Notes: a model not told the origin generated them from the letters alone. Counted from the stretch's first letter, positions 17,648-26,553 are shown. The stretch is DNA of 47,640 nt from Paenibacillus doosanensis (GCF_025060755.1 NZ_JANYUY010000056.1:1-47640), one strand, 5' to 3'. Program-made: numbers and translations.

Positions 17648-18574
17648 ATGGAAGCGATCCATAGGGCGCAGAGTCGGCCGGCAGGCTCCAAGAGCACGGG
17701 ACTGCGATCGAAGAAGCTGACGGTTTATGTGTTGTTTACTTTGCCGGCGCTTCTCTTGTACATCGGATTCTTTTTTTACCCGACGCTGATGGGGTTCAAC
17801 TACAGCCTGACGAATTGGGACGGCATGGCGCGAACGTATCGTTACATCGGCCTGGACAATTACGCCGCCATATTTCGGGACAGCCGTTTTCTCCATGCGC
17901 TGCAATTTACGTTCAAGTACACGCTGATCGTCGTTATCGTCAAGACGGCGATCGCTTTGGGCCTGGCCATGCTGTTAACGAGCGGCATCCGTATGCGGGG
18001 GTTTTTCCGCTCGATTTACTTTTTTCCCGCCGTGCTCAGCCTGATTACGATCGGCTTGATTTTTAACGAAATTTTCTTTACGATCCTGCCGAAGCTGGGC
18101 GAATCTCTGGGCATCGAAGTGTTATCGAGGAATATACTGGGCAATAAGGACACGGCGCTTTACGGCATCTTGATCGCTAACGTGTGGCACGGCGTCTCCG
18201 TTCCTATGGTCATTTTCATGGCCGGGCTGTCGAGCGTGCCGAAGGATTTGCACGAAGCGGCGACGATCGACGGAGCATCGCGTACACAGCGATTTTTCTC
18301 CATTACGTTTCCTTTTTTGATCCCGATGCTGAATGTAAATCTGGTGCTATTGATTAAAGGCGGGCTCACCGTATTCGACTCCATTGTCGCCATGACCGAC
18401 GGGGGACCGGGAACGTCGACCGAATCGATCGGCTTTCTGATCTACAGGCACGGTCTGCTTGAAAATAAATTCGGCTACGCTACGGCGGAATCGATCTTTA
18501 TTTTTGCCTTGATCGGATTGATCTCCTTCATTCAGATGAAATGGCTGGGGAAAAAGGAGGTCGGTCAGCAATGA
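17648..18574 (+). CDS. Carbohydrate ABC transporter permease, MalF/UgpA type
   Basis: This 308-residue membrane subunit of the second sugar importer has six helices starting at about residue 30 and an EAA loop L-H-E-A-A-T-I-D-G-A-S at about residues 202-212. The ATG at 17648 follows GGAGGA by seven bases; an earlier in-frame TTG overlaps that ribosome site and is rejected. The stop overlaps the start of the next permease (ATGA), so the pair is translationally coupled. No ATPase is encoded nearby. Confidence 0.93.
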   Translation: MEAIHRAQSRPAGSKSTGLRSKKLTVYVLFTLPALLLYIGFFFYPTLMGFNYSLTNWDGMARTYRYIGLDNYAAIFRDSRFLHALQFTFKYTLIVVIVKTAIALGLAMLLTSGIRMRGFFRSIYFFPAVLSLITIGLIFNEIFFTILPKLGESLGIEVLSRNILGNKDTALYGILIANVWHGVSVPMVIFMAGLSSVPKDLHEAATIDGASRTQRFFSITFPFLIPMLNVNLVLLIKGGLTVFDSIVAMTDGGPGTSTESIGFLIYRHGLLENKFGYATAESIFIFALIGLISFIQMKWLGKKEVGQQ

Positions 18575-19395
18575 AGGAAGGGCGTATCGTTCAGGCTATC
18601 CAATATACCGTCCTCGCGCTGGGCGCGATTCTCGTTCTGATTCCGATGTATTTGACGGTCAATCTATCGTTCAAGACGCAGATGGAGTCGGCCCAAAGCT
18701 TTTTTGCTCCGCCGTCCGGCCTGTTTCTCGGCAATTTTGCGGCGGTGATGAAAGGGAAGTTCTGGATTCATATGGGCAATTCCGTGATGATCACGCTGGT
18801 ATCGATGCTGTTCATCATGATTCTCGTCCCGATGGTATCGTTCGCCATTTCCCGAAACTTCAAGCGCGGATATTTCAAGTTCGTCTTTTACTTTATTCTC
18901 TCCGGCATCTTCGTTCCGTTTCAGGTCATTATGCTGCCGGTGCTGAAGCATATGTCGAGCATGCATTTGTTAAACCAGATGGGGCTCATCATTATGTACG
19001 TCGCGCTTTCGTTTACGCAAGGCATTTTCTTAAGCGTTGGTTTTCTAAAAAATATCCCGCTCGAGCTGGACGAAGCTTCGACGATCGACGGCTGCGGCAT
19101 CGTGCAAACGTTCGTCCGCATTATTTACCCGCTGATGCTGCCGATTATCGTGACGATCGTCACGCTGAACAGCCTGTGGATATGGAACGATTTCCAGCTG
19201 CCGCTCATTTTGCTGAATCGAAGTCCCAACTACTGGACGCTGCCGTTATTTATTTATAATTTCAAAACGGATTACGGCTTCGATTATAACGTCGCTTTTG
19301 CCGGATTTCTGATCACCATGCTGCCGATCATTGTGCTGTACGGATTTATGCAGCGCTATCTGATAAGCGGCTTGACGGAAGGAGCTTTGAAATGA
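18571..19395 (+). CDS. Carbohydrate ABC transporter permease, MalG/UgpE type
   Basis: This 274-residue partner permease has six membrane helices and the EAA loop L-D-E-A-S-T-I-D-G-C-G at about residues 168-178. The ATG at 18571 overlaps the previous stop and has AAAAAGGAGG about ten bases upstream. Its own stop overlaps the start of the beta-lactamase-fold gene by four bases, so all three genes form one coupled unit. It works with the binding-protein paralogue 2 and a shared ATPase from elsewhere. Confidence 0.93.
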   Translation: MKEGRIVQAIQYTVLALGAILVLIPMYLTVNLSFKTQMESAQSFFAPPSGLFLGNFAAVMKGKFWIHMGNSVMITLVSMLFIMILVPMVSFAISRNFKRGYFKFVFYFILSGIFVPFQVIMLPVLKHMSSMHLLNQMGLIIMYVALSFTQGIFLSVGFLKNIPLELDEASTIDGCGIVQTFVRIIYPLMLPIIVTIVTLNSLWIWNDFQLPLILLNRSPNYWTLPLFIYNFKTDYGFDYNVAFAGFLITMLPIIVLYGFMQRYLISGLTEGALK

Positions 19396-20882
19396 GAGAT
19401 GCCGGGAATGAAAGGCCGATCAATGCCGAACAGAAGCTGCCCCGGTCCACGCCGGAGGAGCAAGGGGTCGCCGCCTCCGGCATCGCCGGATTTCTGTCCG
19501 CTGTGGAAGCGAAACGGCTGGAGCTTCACGGTCTGATGATCGTTCGTCACGGGCATGTCGTAGCCGAAGGCTGGTGGGCTCCGTACAACTCGGAGCAGCC
19601 TCATATGCTGTTCTCCTTATCGAAGAGCTTTACCTCGACTGCGGTCGGATTCGCCGTCGCCGAAGGACTGCTGACGGTGGAGGACAAGGTTGCCTCCTTT
19701 TTTGCCGGGCAACTGCCGGAGCCTCTGGATGAACGGCTTGCGGCCATGCGCGTCAAAGATTTGCTGACGATGAGCGCCGGGCATGCAAGTCCGATTATGG
19801 GCGGAGAATGGCGCCGGACGGAAGGCGATTGGGCGCGGTATTTCCTATCGAGACCGATGGACCACGCGCCGGGCAGCCGGTTTATGTACAACAGCGGAGC
19901 GACGTATATGCTGTCGGCCATCGTTCAGAAGGCTGCAGGTCAAACGCTGCTCGATTATTTGCTGCCCCGGCTGTTTCAGCCGCTCGGCATCCGCGTATCC
20001 GGCTGGGATACTTGTCCCTCCGGCATTAATACGGGGGGCTGGGGATTGAGCCTGACCACGGAGGATTTGGCCAAGTTCGGACAGTTCTATTTGCAAAAAG
20101 GCGTATGGCGCGGTAAGCGGCTGCTGCCCGAAGCATGGATCGAACAAGCGACGTCCTGCCAAATTGCCAACAGCGCCGGAGAGCGGATCGATTCCAGGCA
20201 AGGTTACGGATACCAGTTTTGGCGCTCTCGCCATAATTCGTACCGTGCCGATGGGGCGTTCGGGCAATTTTGTATCGTCATGCCGGAGCAGGACGCCGTT
20301 ATTGCGATCCATGGAGGGCTGTCGGACATGCAGGGAGTCATGGATTCGCTCTGGGAGCATCTGCTGCCGGCGATGTCGGAAGAGGGGCGCCTTCCCGGTG
20401 ATCGAGTGGCCGAGGCGGCATTGCGCGATAAGCTTCAGCGGCTGGCATTGAGCTTGCCTCGGCTGCAGACGGATTCTCCGCTTGCGGCCCGAATATCGGG
20501 TAAGCGGTACGCGTTCGGCGCCAATCCGCAGCGAATCGAATCCGTTACGTTTGAATTCGGGGAGCACGGCTACCGGTTTCATCTAACGGATCACAGGGGA
20601 ACGCACCGGATCGATTGCGGCTTGGGGCAGTGGCACACCGGAGTGACAACGATGACCGGGGGCGAGCTGCATCACCGGTATGAGCCGGATACGCTGCGGG
20701 TGGCGGCGAGCGCTGGGTGGCGGGACGATGCTGCGCTTGTCATGACATGGTGCTTCGTAGAGACGCCGTTCACCGATACGGTCGTCTGCCGGTTCGAAGG
20801 GGGCCGGCTTCGCTTGGAGCGCTCCGTTAATGTGAATAGCGGGGAGACGGAGCTGCCGGTCGTATGGGGCGAGCTGGTGTGA
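19392..20882 (+). CDS. Serine hydrolase of the beta-lactamase (class C) fold
   Basis: This 496-residue protein has the DD-peptidase/esterase fold. Catalytic Ser75 and Lys78 lie in the S-L-S-K motif, and Tyr166 lies in M-Y-N-S-G-A-T, the second active-site element of this family. No signal peptide is present, so the enzyme should act in the cytoplasm and is unlikely to confer beta-lactam resistance. Residues beyond about 350 form an extra domain of unknown role. The ATGA overlap with the permease ties it to sugar import. It may be an esterase or transesterase that removes acyl groups from the imported oligosaccharide; that function is inferred only from position. Confidence 0.85.
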   Translation: MRDAGNERPINAEQKLPRSTPEEQGVAASGIAGFLSAVEAKRLELHGLMIVRHGHVVAEGWWAPYNSEQPHMLFSLSKSFTSTAVGFAVAEGLLTVEDKVASFFAGQLPEPLDERLAAMRVKDLLTMSAGHASPIMGGEWRRTEGDWARYFLSRPMDHAPGSRFMYNSGATYMLSAIVQKAAGQTLLDYLLPRLFQPLGIRVSGWDTCPSGINTGGWGLSLTTEDLAKFGQFYLQKGVWRGKRLLPEAWIEQATSCQIANSAGERIDSRQGYGYQFWRSRHNSYRADGAFGQFCIVMPEQDAVIAIHGGLSDMQGVMDSLWEHLLPAMSEEGRLPGDRVAEAALRDKLQRLALSLPRLQTDSPLAARISGKRYAFGANPQRIESVTFEFGEHGYRFHLTDHRGTHRIDCGLGQWHTGVTTMTGGELHHRYEPDTLRVAASAGWRDDAALVMTWCFVETPFTDTVVCRFEGGRLRLERSVNVNSGETELPVVWGELV

Positions 20883-20965
20883 GAGACTGCGCTGCGGCGC
20901 CTTTGACGGCTGCCTCCCCGAGCTGTCGATGCCTGCGCTATTAGTAATGATTGTATCACCGAAGA

Positions 20966-21044
20966 AGAGCCGCCGGCTAAAGCCTGCGTCTGCATGTTTA
21001 GGGTGAGCCTAAGCATGGGGGTGCAGCTTAAGTCCGGCGGCTCT
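20966..21044. other. Long imperfect hairpin in the gap before the first aldA
   Basis: AGAGCCGCCGG at 20966-20976 pairs perfectly with CCGGCGGCTCT at 21034-21044. Between them CCTGC/GCAG and TTTAGG/CCTAA with flanking TGCATG/GCATG can continue the stem, giving a rod of about 79 bases. No T-run follows on either strand, so it is not a classical terminator. It could be a processed RNA, an mRNA 3' stabiliser for the upstream operon, or a repeat. The rest of the 300-base gap holds only the aldA promoter. Confidence 0.5.
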
Positions 21045-21087
21045 CTTATGTACGCAAATTCGAAGGTAAATGAAGGAATTTTGCTCA

Positions 21088-21117
21088 TTGACGATTTGGG
21101 GGGAGAATTGCTATAAT
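21088..21117 (+). promoter_or_regulatory. SigA promoter of aldA copy 1
   Basis: TTGACG at 21088-21093 and TATAAT at 21112-21117 are separated by 18 bases. Transcription should start near 21124, inside the operator that follows. The same arrangement precedes aldA copy 2. Confidence 0.85.
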
Positions 21118-21120
21118 CAA

Positions 21121-21147
21121 CTTAACGTTATATGGTCTGACGTTAAG
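21121..21147 (+). promoter_or_regulatory. Operator of aldA copy 1, putative GntR-family site
   Basis: CTTAACGT (21121-21128) and ACGTTAAG (21140-21147) form a perfect inverted repeat around an 11-base spacer containing GTC-T-GAC. It begins three bases after the -10 box, a position suited to repression. The 13-base right part GTCTGACGTTAAG recurs at the second aldA and, in a diverged form, at the gntR promoter, in each case 17 bases after the -10 box. Confidence 0.75.
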
Positions 21148-21183
21148 ATGAAATGAATATCCGAAAGTGGAGGGGATTTTAGT

Positions 21184-22650
21184 ATGGCGGTATTCACGGA
21201 ACATGTTAAAACCTACGAGCTGTATATTAACGGAGAATTCAGAGCTTCGACAAACCCGGAAATGTTAACGGTTACAAATCCGGCGACGGGAAACATCATC
21301 TCGCAAGTGCCGAACGCGACGATCGAGGAAACGCGTGAGGCGATAGCGGCGGCCGAGGCGGCGCAGCGGTCGTGGGAGAAGCTGCCGGCCGTCGAGCGGG
21401 GCAGGTATTTGCGGCAAATCTCGCAGAAAATACGGGAGAACGCGGAGGAGCTGGCGCTGACGATTTCGCGGGAGCAGGGGAAGATTCTTAGCCTGGCGAC
21501 GGTGGAAGTTCATTTTACGGCGGATTATATCGACTACATGGCCGAATGGGCGAGACGGTACGAAGGGGAAATTATCCAGAGCGACCGGCCGAACGAGCAG
21601 ATCTTTATGTTCAAGTCGCCGATCGGCGTCGTCAGCGGCATCCTGCCCTGGAACTTCCCGTTCTTCCTGATCGCGCGCAAGCTCGCGCCGGCGCTGATCA
21701 CGGGCAATACGATCGTCGTCAAGCCGAGCGCGGAGACGCCGAACAACGCGTTCGAATTCGCGAAGCTGGTCGCGCAGACGGATTTGCCGAAGGGCGTGTT
21801 CAACCTCGTCTCGGGCAGAGGAAGCACGGTCGGGCAGGAGCTGTCGTCGAATCCGAAGATCGGGATGGTCAGCTTCACGGGAAGCGTGGAGACGGGGTCG
21901 CGGATTATGGCGGCGGCAGCGGAGAATATCATCAAGGTGTCGCTGGAGCTGGGGGGCAAGGCGCCGGCGATCGTGATGGACGACGCGGACTTGGATCTGG
22001 CGGTCGAAAGCGTCAAAAACTCGCGGATTATCAATACCGGGCAAGTATGCAACTGCGTGGAGCGGGTCTATGTGCACGAGCGCATCGCGGAGCAATTCAT
22101 CGAACGGCTCGGGCGGGCGATGAGCGAGGTCACCTACGGCGATCCGATCGCGGAGAACGTCGATATGGGACCGCTGGTTAGCGAGCAAAGCCTGGCGTCG
22201 GTGGAAGCGATGGTCAACCGGGCGATCGCGGAAGGAGCGCAGGTCGTTACGGGAGGAAAACGGTCGTCGCGCGCCGAAGGTTATTATTACGAGCCGACCG
22301 TGCTGGTGAACGTGAAGCAGGATTCGGAGATCATGCAGAAGGAAATTTTCGGCCCGGTCGTTCCCGTAATGACGTTCCGCGATTTGGACGAAGCGATCGA
22401 GCTGGCGAACGATTCGGAATTCGGGCTAACTTCGTCGATCTATACGCAAAATCTGGACATTGCGATGAGGGCGTGCCGGGAGATCAAATTCGGGGAAACG
22501 TATATTAACCGGGAAAATTTCGAGGCGATCCAGGGCTTTCATAACGGCTGGAGAAAATCGGGCATCGGCGGAGCGGACGGCCGGCACGGACTGGAAGAGT
22601 TTTTGCAAACCCGGGTCGTCTATCTGCAGTACGATTTGAACAAGAAATAA
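21184..22650 (+). CDS. aldA: NAD-dependent aldehyde dehydrogenase, AldA type (copy 1)
   Basis: This 488-residue cytoplasmic enzyme oxidises a small aldehyde to the acid with NAD. The E. coli relative AldA acts on lactaldehyde and glycolaldehyde. Visible features are P-W-N-F-P with Asn157, the nucleotide-binding F-T-G-S-V-E-T-G-S at about residues 231-239, the general base Glu255 in L-E-L-G-G and the nucleophile Cys289 in G-Q-V-C-N-C-V-E-R, the last being the diagnostic AldA form. GTGGAGGGG precedes the ATG. A second gene at 26649-28115 encodes a protein differing at only three positions (R74K, V393I and Y483F in that copy). The NCS1 permease follows. Confidence 0.95.
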   Translation: MAVFTEHVKTYELYINGEFRASTNPEMLTVTNPATGNIISQVPNATIEETREAIAAAEAAQRSWEKLPAVERGRYLRQISQKIRENAEELALTISREQGKILSLATVEVHFTADYIDYMAEWARRYEGEIIQSDRPNEQIFMFKSPIGVVSGILPWNFPFFLIARKLAPALITGNTIVVKPSAETPNNAFEFAKLVAQTDLPKGVFNLVSGRGSTVGQELSSNPKIGMVSFTGSVETGSRIMAAAAENIIKVSLELGGKAPAIVMDDADLDLAVESVKNSRIINTGQVCNCVERVYVHERIAEQFIERLGRAMSEVTYGDPIAENVDMGPLVSEQSLASVEAMVNRAIAEGAQVVTGGKRSSRAEGYYYEPTVLVNVKQDSEIMQKEIFGPVVPVMTFRDLDEAIELANDSEFGLTSSIYTQNLDIAMRACREIKFGETYINRENFEAIQGFHNGWRKSGIGGADGRHGLEEFLQTRVVYLQYDLNKK

Positions 22651-22669
22651 GCTTTTATTTCGCTCTTGG

Positions 22670-22684
22670 TTGTAAGCGTTTCCC
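22670..22684 (+). promoter_or_regulatory. Probable cre site between aldA copy 1 and the permease
   Basis: TTGTAAGCGTTTCCC matches the CcpA-site consensus except at its last base. It lies 39 bases before the permease start, inside the probable transcript, where it could act as a roadblock or control an internal promoter. Confidence 0.5.
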
Positions 22685-22723
22685 TTTATGTTGATCTGTA
22701 AAAACCGTGGAGGTGCCGGCAAA

Positions 22724-24181
22724 ATGAAAGCTTCTCAGATGGAAGAATCTTTAGCGAAGAAATATAAACAGCCCAAAGGGGTAGAGCAGTTCGGGATTGA
22801 AGCCGTATCGGATGAGCTGAGGACGGTCCGCTGGTGGGACACCTTTCTTATCGTATTGAATTTTATCGTCAATCCGGGGACCATTGTCATCAGCGGCTCT
22901 TTGATCGCTGCGGGGATGTCGTTCTGGGAAGCGATTTTGACCGGCTTCTTCAGCATTGTCATCGGCTTCTCCGTCTATCTTGTCGCGGCGACGGTCGGGG
23001 TCGATTACGGCATCCCCGGATTGGTCAGCCTGCGCAGAGTGTTCGGAATTCGCGGTTCCTGGATCGCTTCCGGCTTAAGAGCGGTGTCCAGCGTCTACTG
23101 GTTCGCCTTCCAGACTATCGCCGGGTCGATCGGGCTGTCGGCCGTGCTGGAGGCGCTCATGCATCGGCCGGTCAATCTCGCCGTCATCAGCGTTGTGTTT
23201 GCTTTGTTCCAGGTAGCGGTGGCAACTGTAGGGTATAATTCGTTAAAAATTTTATCGCGATACACTTTCGTGCTGAAAATAGTATTTTCCATTATTTTGA
23301 TGGTCGTGCTGATGAATTACCCGCAAGCTTCGTTCCATCCTTCCGCCGTATTCTCCTTCGCGACCGGAGAAGGGGCGAAGTGGGGGCTGATCGCGCTATG
23401 GTCTACGGGGATGGCGGCCGCCTGGTTTTCCAACTTTACGGATGCGGCCGACTTTTGCCGGTATTCCAAAACCCGCGTCGATATGTGGATCGGCACGTTT
23501 CTGGCGGCGGTGATCGGGCAGATTATTTGCTCCTTCGTAGGCGGCTACGCAGTGGCGGCAGTGCTCGGAAAAAGCAGCAACGCGTTCGATGTCATCGTTC
23601 AAACGGCCAACGGCGCCGTCTGGCTGCTAATTCTGATCTTCGTCTATATCGTCATGGATAACTGGACCATCAACGTGCAGAATCTGTACACGGGGGGCCT
23701 TGCGATCAGCAATATTTTTACCTCTTTAGGCCGATTCTGGGGTACAATTATCGTCAGCGGGTTCGGCGTGTTCTTATCGCTGCTGCCCCAGCTTGTCAAC
23801 GGGTACATCGGATATATGTCGGTGCTCGGCGACTTATTCGCGCCGATGGGGGCCGTCTTCGTCGCCCATTACCTGATCTTCTCGCGGGGGAGAATCAATG
23901 TTCCTGCTTTATACGACAGGAGCGGACAATATTGGTATTGGAACGGCTTCAACTGGATAGCGTTCTTCTGGATGGTGGTCGGTTACTTCATTAACAAAAG
24001 TATTCCCCAAAGCATGTTGAACATCGTCTGCACGACGGTCATCGTCGGCTTTCTATATTGGCTGAGCGTCGCCATCATCCGCAAAAAATCCGCTGCGCTG
24101 CTTCATGCAATCGAGCATCAACCGAAAAGCCATCAAGAAAGCGGCGGTATCGGCAGCTCGACCAACATCCATTTGACTTAA
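22724..24181 (+). CDS. NCS1-family nucleobase/cation symporter
   Basis: This 485-residue membrane protein has about twelve helices and belongs to the CodB/allantoin/hydantoin permease group (NCS1). The N-terminal region carries the family pattern around W-W-D-T-F-L-I-V-L-N, followed by a helix with N-P-G-T-I-V-I-S-G. The segment W-F-S-N-F-T-D-A-A-D-F-C-R-Y at about residues 240-253 and D-N-W-T-I-N-V-Q-N-L-Y at about residues 314-324 are typical. The ATG at 22724 follows GGAGGTG and is preferred to the ATG at 22688. A cytosine-deaminase-like amidohydrolase lies downstream, so the substrate is probably a nitrogen heterocycle. Which one cannot be read from sequence. Confidence 0.9.
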   Translation: MKASQMEESLAKKYKQPKGVEQFGIEAVSDELRTVRWWDTFLIVLNFIVNPGTIVISGSLIAAGMSFWEAILTGFFSIVIGFSVYLVAATVGVDYGIPGLVSLRRVFGIRGSWIASGLRAVSSVYWFAFQTIAGSIGLSAVLEALMHRPVNLAVISVVFALFQVAVATVGYNSLKILSRYTFVLKIVFSIILMVVLMNYPQASFHPSAVFSFATGEGAKWGLIALWSTGMAAAWFSNFTDAADFCRYSKTRVDMWIGTFLAAVIGQIICSFVGGYAVAAVLGKSSNAFDVIVQTANGAVWLLILIFVYIVMDNWTINVQNLYTGGLAISNIFTSLGRFWGTIIVSGFGVFLSLLPQLVNGYIGYMSVLGDLFAPMGAVFVAHYLIFSRGRINVPALYDRSGQYWYWNGFNWIAFFWMVVGYFINKSIPQSMLNIVCTTVIVGFLYWLSVAIIRKKSAALLHAIEHQPKSHQESGGIGSSTNIHLT

Positions 24182-24191
24182 TTCGAAAGGC

Positions 24192-24230
24192 GCCCTTCAT
24201 ACCGCGGAGAACGGGTGAAGGGCTTTGTTA
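24192..24230 (+). terminator. Intrinsic terminator after the NCS1 permease
   Basis: GCCCTTCA pairs with TGAAGGGC and CCG with CGG inside it; the stem is followed by TTTGTTAGTTTT. It should end the aldA-permease transcript. Confidence 0.7.
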
Positions 24231-24241
24231 GTTTTACAAAC

Positions 24242-24358
24242 GTGGTGAAAAATTCCGCTGCGGCGTCCATTTGATCGTCCATTCGTTAAATCCGTTTTCA
24301 GAGGCGAACGCTTACGCTTTTCCAGATTCAAATGGCCTCTCCGCTAGTTTTTCACCGG
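24242..24358. repeat. MITE-like repeat family A, copy 1
   Basis: The element opens with GTGGTGAAAAA at 24242-24252 and closes with TTTTTCACC at 24348-24356, an inverted terminal pair. Read on the minus strand it aligns along most of its length with 28635-28740, including a shared GAATCTGGAAAAGCG block. It has no coding capacity. Confidence 0.75.
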
Positions 24359-24400
24359 ACTTTTAAAAGCATGTATTCGGAAAAGAAGGAGCGGCAATCG

Positions 24401-25645
24401 ATGAACAATTCGCGTTTACTGTTCGCCAATGTGCGTTTGCCCGGAGGCGGCAATCTCAAAACGATTGAAGTGGATGACGGGAATATTATCCGAGTCAGCG
24501 ATGCGGCTGCGGGGCCGCAGACGGATCAAGACGGTTATATGGATATGGGAGGAAGGCTGCTGCTGCCCGGAATGGTGGACATTCACATGCATTTGGACAA
24601 AGCGATGACTTGGCCCGCGCTCCCCAACGCATCGGGTACGCTGCTGGAAGCGATACGGCGATTTGCCGATGCGCAGCCGCTTATGGAGACGGAAGATTTG
24701 ATCGAGCGGATGACGAGGACGATTCGCCTGGCTCTGCGCCACGGGACGACAACGATCCGGACGCATCTCGATTACGGTTCGCCGTCTTACTGCGCCAAGG
24801 CGGTGGAGGCTTATCATACGGTCAAAGAACGGTTCCGGCGCGAGCTGGACCTCCAGGCGGTATTGATGTGTCCGCCATGTATGGACGAAGAAGCCGAGGC
24901 GGTCATTCGGCGGGCCGCAGCCGACGGAGCAATAGACGCGATAGGCGGAGCGCCGCATTTGGCCGATGCGCCGGAGCGTCAGCTGGATCGGCTGTTCGAC
25001 ATGGCCGTTTCGCTGGATGTCGATCTGGACTTGCATATCGACGAGTCGGACGACCCGAAGGTGAATCATCTGCCGTATTTATGCCGCAAAACGGTCGAGG
25101 CTCATTATGAGGGCCGGGTCATTGCCGGTCACTGCACTTCCTTGTCCGCGATGGAAGAGAGCGAGGCGCTAGAGATTATGGCGGCCGTCAAGGAGGCGGG
25201 GATCGGCATTGTTACGCTGCCGGCTTGCAATTTATTTTTGCAAGGGAGGCAGGACAAGGGACTTGTCCGCCGGGGCTTGACGAGAGTGAAGCAGCTGGCC
25301 GGCATGGGCGTTCCCGTAGCCATAGGGTCGGATAATGTGCGAGATCCGTTTCATCCGTACGGTAACGCCGATTTGCTGCACAGCGCTCTGCTGGCCAGCT
25401 ACGGGGCGCATATGACAACGGAGGAAGAGATGAACAAGCTGATCGCGATGATTACGTCGGTTCCGGCTGCGCTGCTCCGGCTGGAGCATTACGGGCTGCG
25501 CCCCGGCGGCCGGGCGGACTTCGTGCTTCTGGACTGTGAGGATGCTGGCAGCGCTTTGGCCGTGCAGCCTGCGGCGCGGGAGACGTGGAAGCGGGGGCGG
25601 CGGGTGTGCCGGGTGACGGAATCGGTGACATGGGAGGAGCCGTAA
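24401..25645 (+). CDS. Amidohydrolase, cytosine-deaminase (CodA) like
   Basis: This 414-residue metal-dependent hydrolase probably deaminates a cyclic amidine or pyrimidine-like compound. The metal ligands of the CodA family are readable: His62 and His64 in D-I-H-M-H-L-D, His212 in L-H-I-D-E with the adjacent catalytic Glu215, His244 in A-G-H-C-T, and Asp311 in G-S-D-N-V-R-D-P-F-H-P-Y-G-N, which replaces G-x-D-D-V-M-D-P-W of E. coli CodA. The start at 24401 follows GAAGGAG; the longer frame from 24332 runs into the repeat element and is rejected. Co-location with an NCS1 permease mirrors codBA, but the changed active-site loop suggests a different substrate. Confidence 0.88.
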   Translation: MNNSRLLFANVRLPGGGNLKTIEVDDGNIIRVSDAAAGPQTDQDGYMDMGGRLLLPGMVDIHMHLDKAMTWPALPNASGTLLEAIRRFADAQPLMETEDLIERMTRTIRLALRHGTTTIRTHLDYGSPSYCAKAVEAYHTVKERFRRELDLQAVLMCPPCMDEEAEAVIRRAAADGAIDAIGGAPHLADAPERQLDRLFDMAVSLDVDLDLHIDESDDPKVNHLPYLCRKTVEAHYEGRVIAGHCTSLSAMEESEALEIMAAVKEAGIGIVTLPACNLFLQGRQDKGLVRRGLTRVKQLAGMGVPVAIGSDNVRDPFHPYGNADLLHSALLASYGAHMTTEEEMNKLIAMITSVPAALLRLEHYGLRPGGRADFVLLDCEDAGSALAVQPAARETWKRGRRVCRVTESVTWEEP

Positions 25646-25668
25646 AATCGCGTGCGGGAAATGGGTAG

Positions 25669-25697
25669 TTTACAATTCGTCGCAAATTTTATATATT
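25669..25697 (+). promoter_or_regulatory. SigA promoter of the gntR-type gene
   Basis: TTTACA at 25669-25674 and TATATT at 25692-25697 are 17 bases apart, with transcription expected to start near 25704. Confidence 0.7.
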
Positions 25698-25714
25698 CAT
25701 AGTATTATTTGATT

Positions 25715-25727
25715 GTCAGATATTAAG
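25715..25727 (+). promoter_or_regulatory. Putative autoregulatory operator of the GntR gene
   Basis: GTCAGATATTAAG matches GTCTGACGTTAAG of both aldA operators at 10 of 13 bases, and starts 17 bases after the -10 box exactly as in those promoters. The left CTTAACGT arm is missing here. Confidence 0.55.
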
Positions 25728-25754
25728 ACTACTTTAAGATCGAGGGGAGTGAGA

Positions 25755-26486
25755 ATGAGAATGTTGGAGGATAAGATCAATCCTATTAAGAAAACGACTC
25801 TTTCTCAAGATATCGTACAGAAATTAATCGAATTGATTGTCAACGGAACCATCGGGCCGGGCGAGAAGCTGCCTTCGGAGAAGCAGCTGATGGAGCTGTT
25901 CGGCGTCGGACGCAGCAGCCTGCGCGAATCGATACGCGCTCTGGTGGCTTTGGAGCTGGTGAAAGTGAAAGTTCCCGAAGGAACCTTTGTGTCCAAATCG
26001 TTCGGTAATTTTTTTACCAAGCACCTCGAGCTTATGTCGAAGATTAGCTTTGATAACATCGTCGAACTGGTGGAAGCAAGGCTCAAGCTGGAAGTCGATT
26101 TGGCGGAGCTGGCGGCGCTGAAGGCTTCCGACGAAGAGCTGCGGCATCTGGATGCGATCATCGCCACGATGAAGCAGGCCAAGGATAACGAGGAGTTTCT
26201 GAACGCCGACCTTGAATTTCATATTCATATCGCTCAGATGGCGCATAATTCGTTTATGTTTCAAGTGCTGTCCATATTGCGCGATATTACGAGAGAGTGG
26301 ATCTACCGAGTGCTGCAGTCCGAATCGGCCAGAGAGATCAGCCTCGCTCAGCATGAGCGGATTGCCCGCGCCATTCAGCGGAGAGATCCTGCCGAAGCCG
26401 GCGAGAAAATGCGCGAGCACTTGGAGACGGTCGGCGAAATTCTGCTGAACATTTCCAATGCGTCGGCGGAATCATCGAATGAGTGA
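25755..26486 (+). CDS. GntR-family transcriptional regulator, FadR/FCD subfamily
   Basis: This 243-residue DNA-binding protein has an N-terminal winged helix at about residues 15-80, including P-G-E-K-L-P-S-E-K-Q-L and G-V-G-R-S-S-L-R-E-S-I-R-A-L, and a C-terminal all-helical FCD ligand domain. The pattern D-L-E-F-H-I-H-I-A near residue 155 and a later Q-H-E-R-I with R-E-H-L-E supply the His/Asp metal site that binds carboxylate effectors in this subfamily. The ATG at 25755 follows GAGGGGAG by six bases. It sits between the two aldA units, and its own promoter carries their motif, so it is very likely their repressor, responding to an organic acid of the pathway. Confidence 0.92.
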   Translation: MRMLEDKINPIKKTTLSQDIVQKLIELIVNGTIGPGEKLPSEKQLMELFGVGRSSLRESIRALVALELVKVKVPEGTFVSKSFGNFFTKHLELMSKISFDNIVELVEARLKLEVDLAELAALKASDEELRHLDAIIATMKQAKDNEEFLNADLEFHIHIAQMAHNSFMFQVLSILRDITREWIYRVLQSESAREISLAQHERIARAIQRRDPAEAGEKMREHLETVGEILLNISNASAESSNE

Positions 26487-26503
26487 CAAGAGCCTGGATA
26501 CAG

Positions 26504-26548
26504 AGCCCGTTTTGAAGACGAGCCGCTGTCCGGGCTTTTTTTCTTTTT
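26504..26548 (+). terminator. Intrinsic terminator after the GntR gene
   Basis: AGCCCG at 26504-26509 pairs with CGGGCT at 26531-26536 and a run of T-rich sequence follows. It precedes the aldA copy 2 promoter by a few bases, so copy 2 is transcribed on its own. Confidence 0.8.
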
Positions 26549-26553
26549 ATGGA

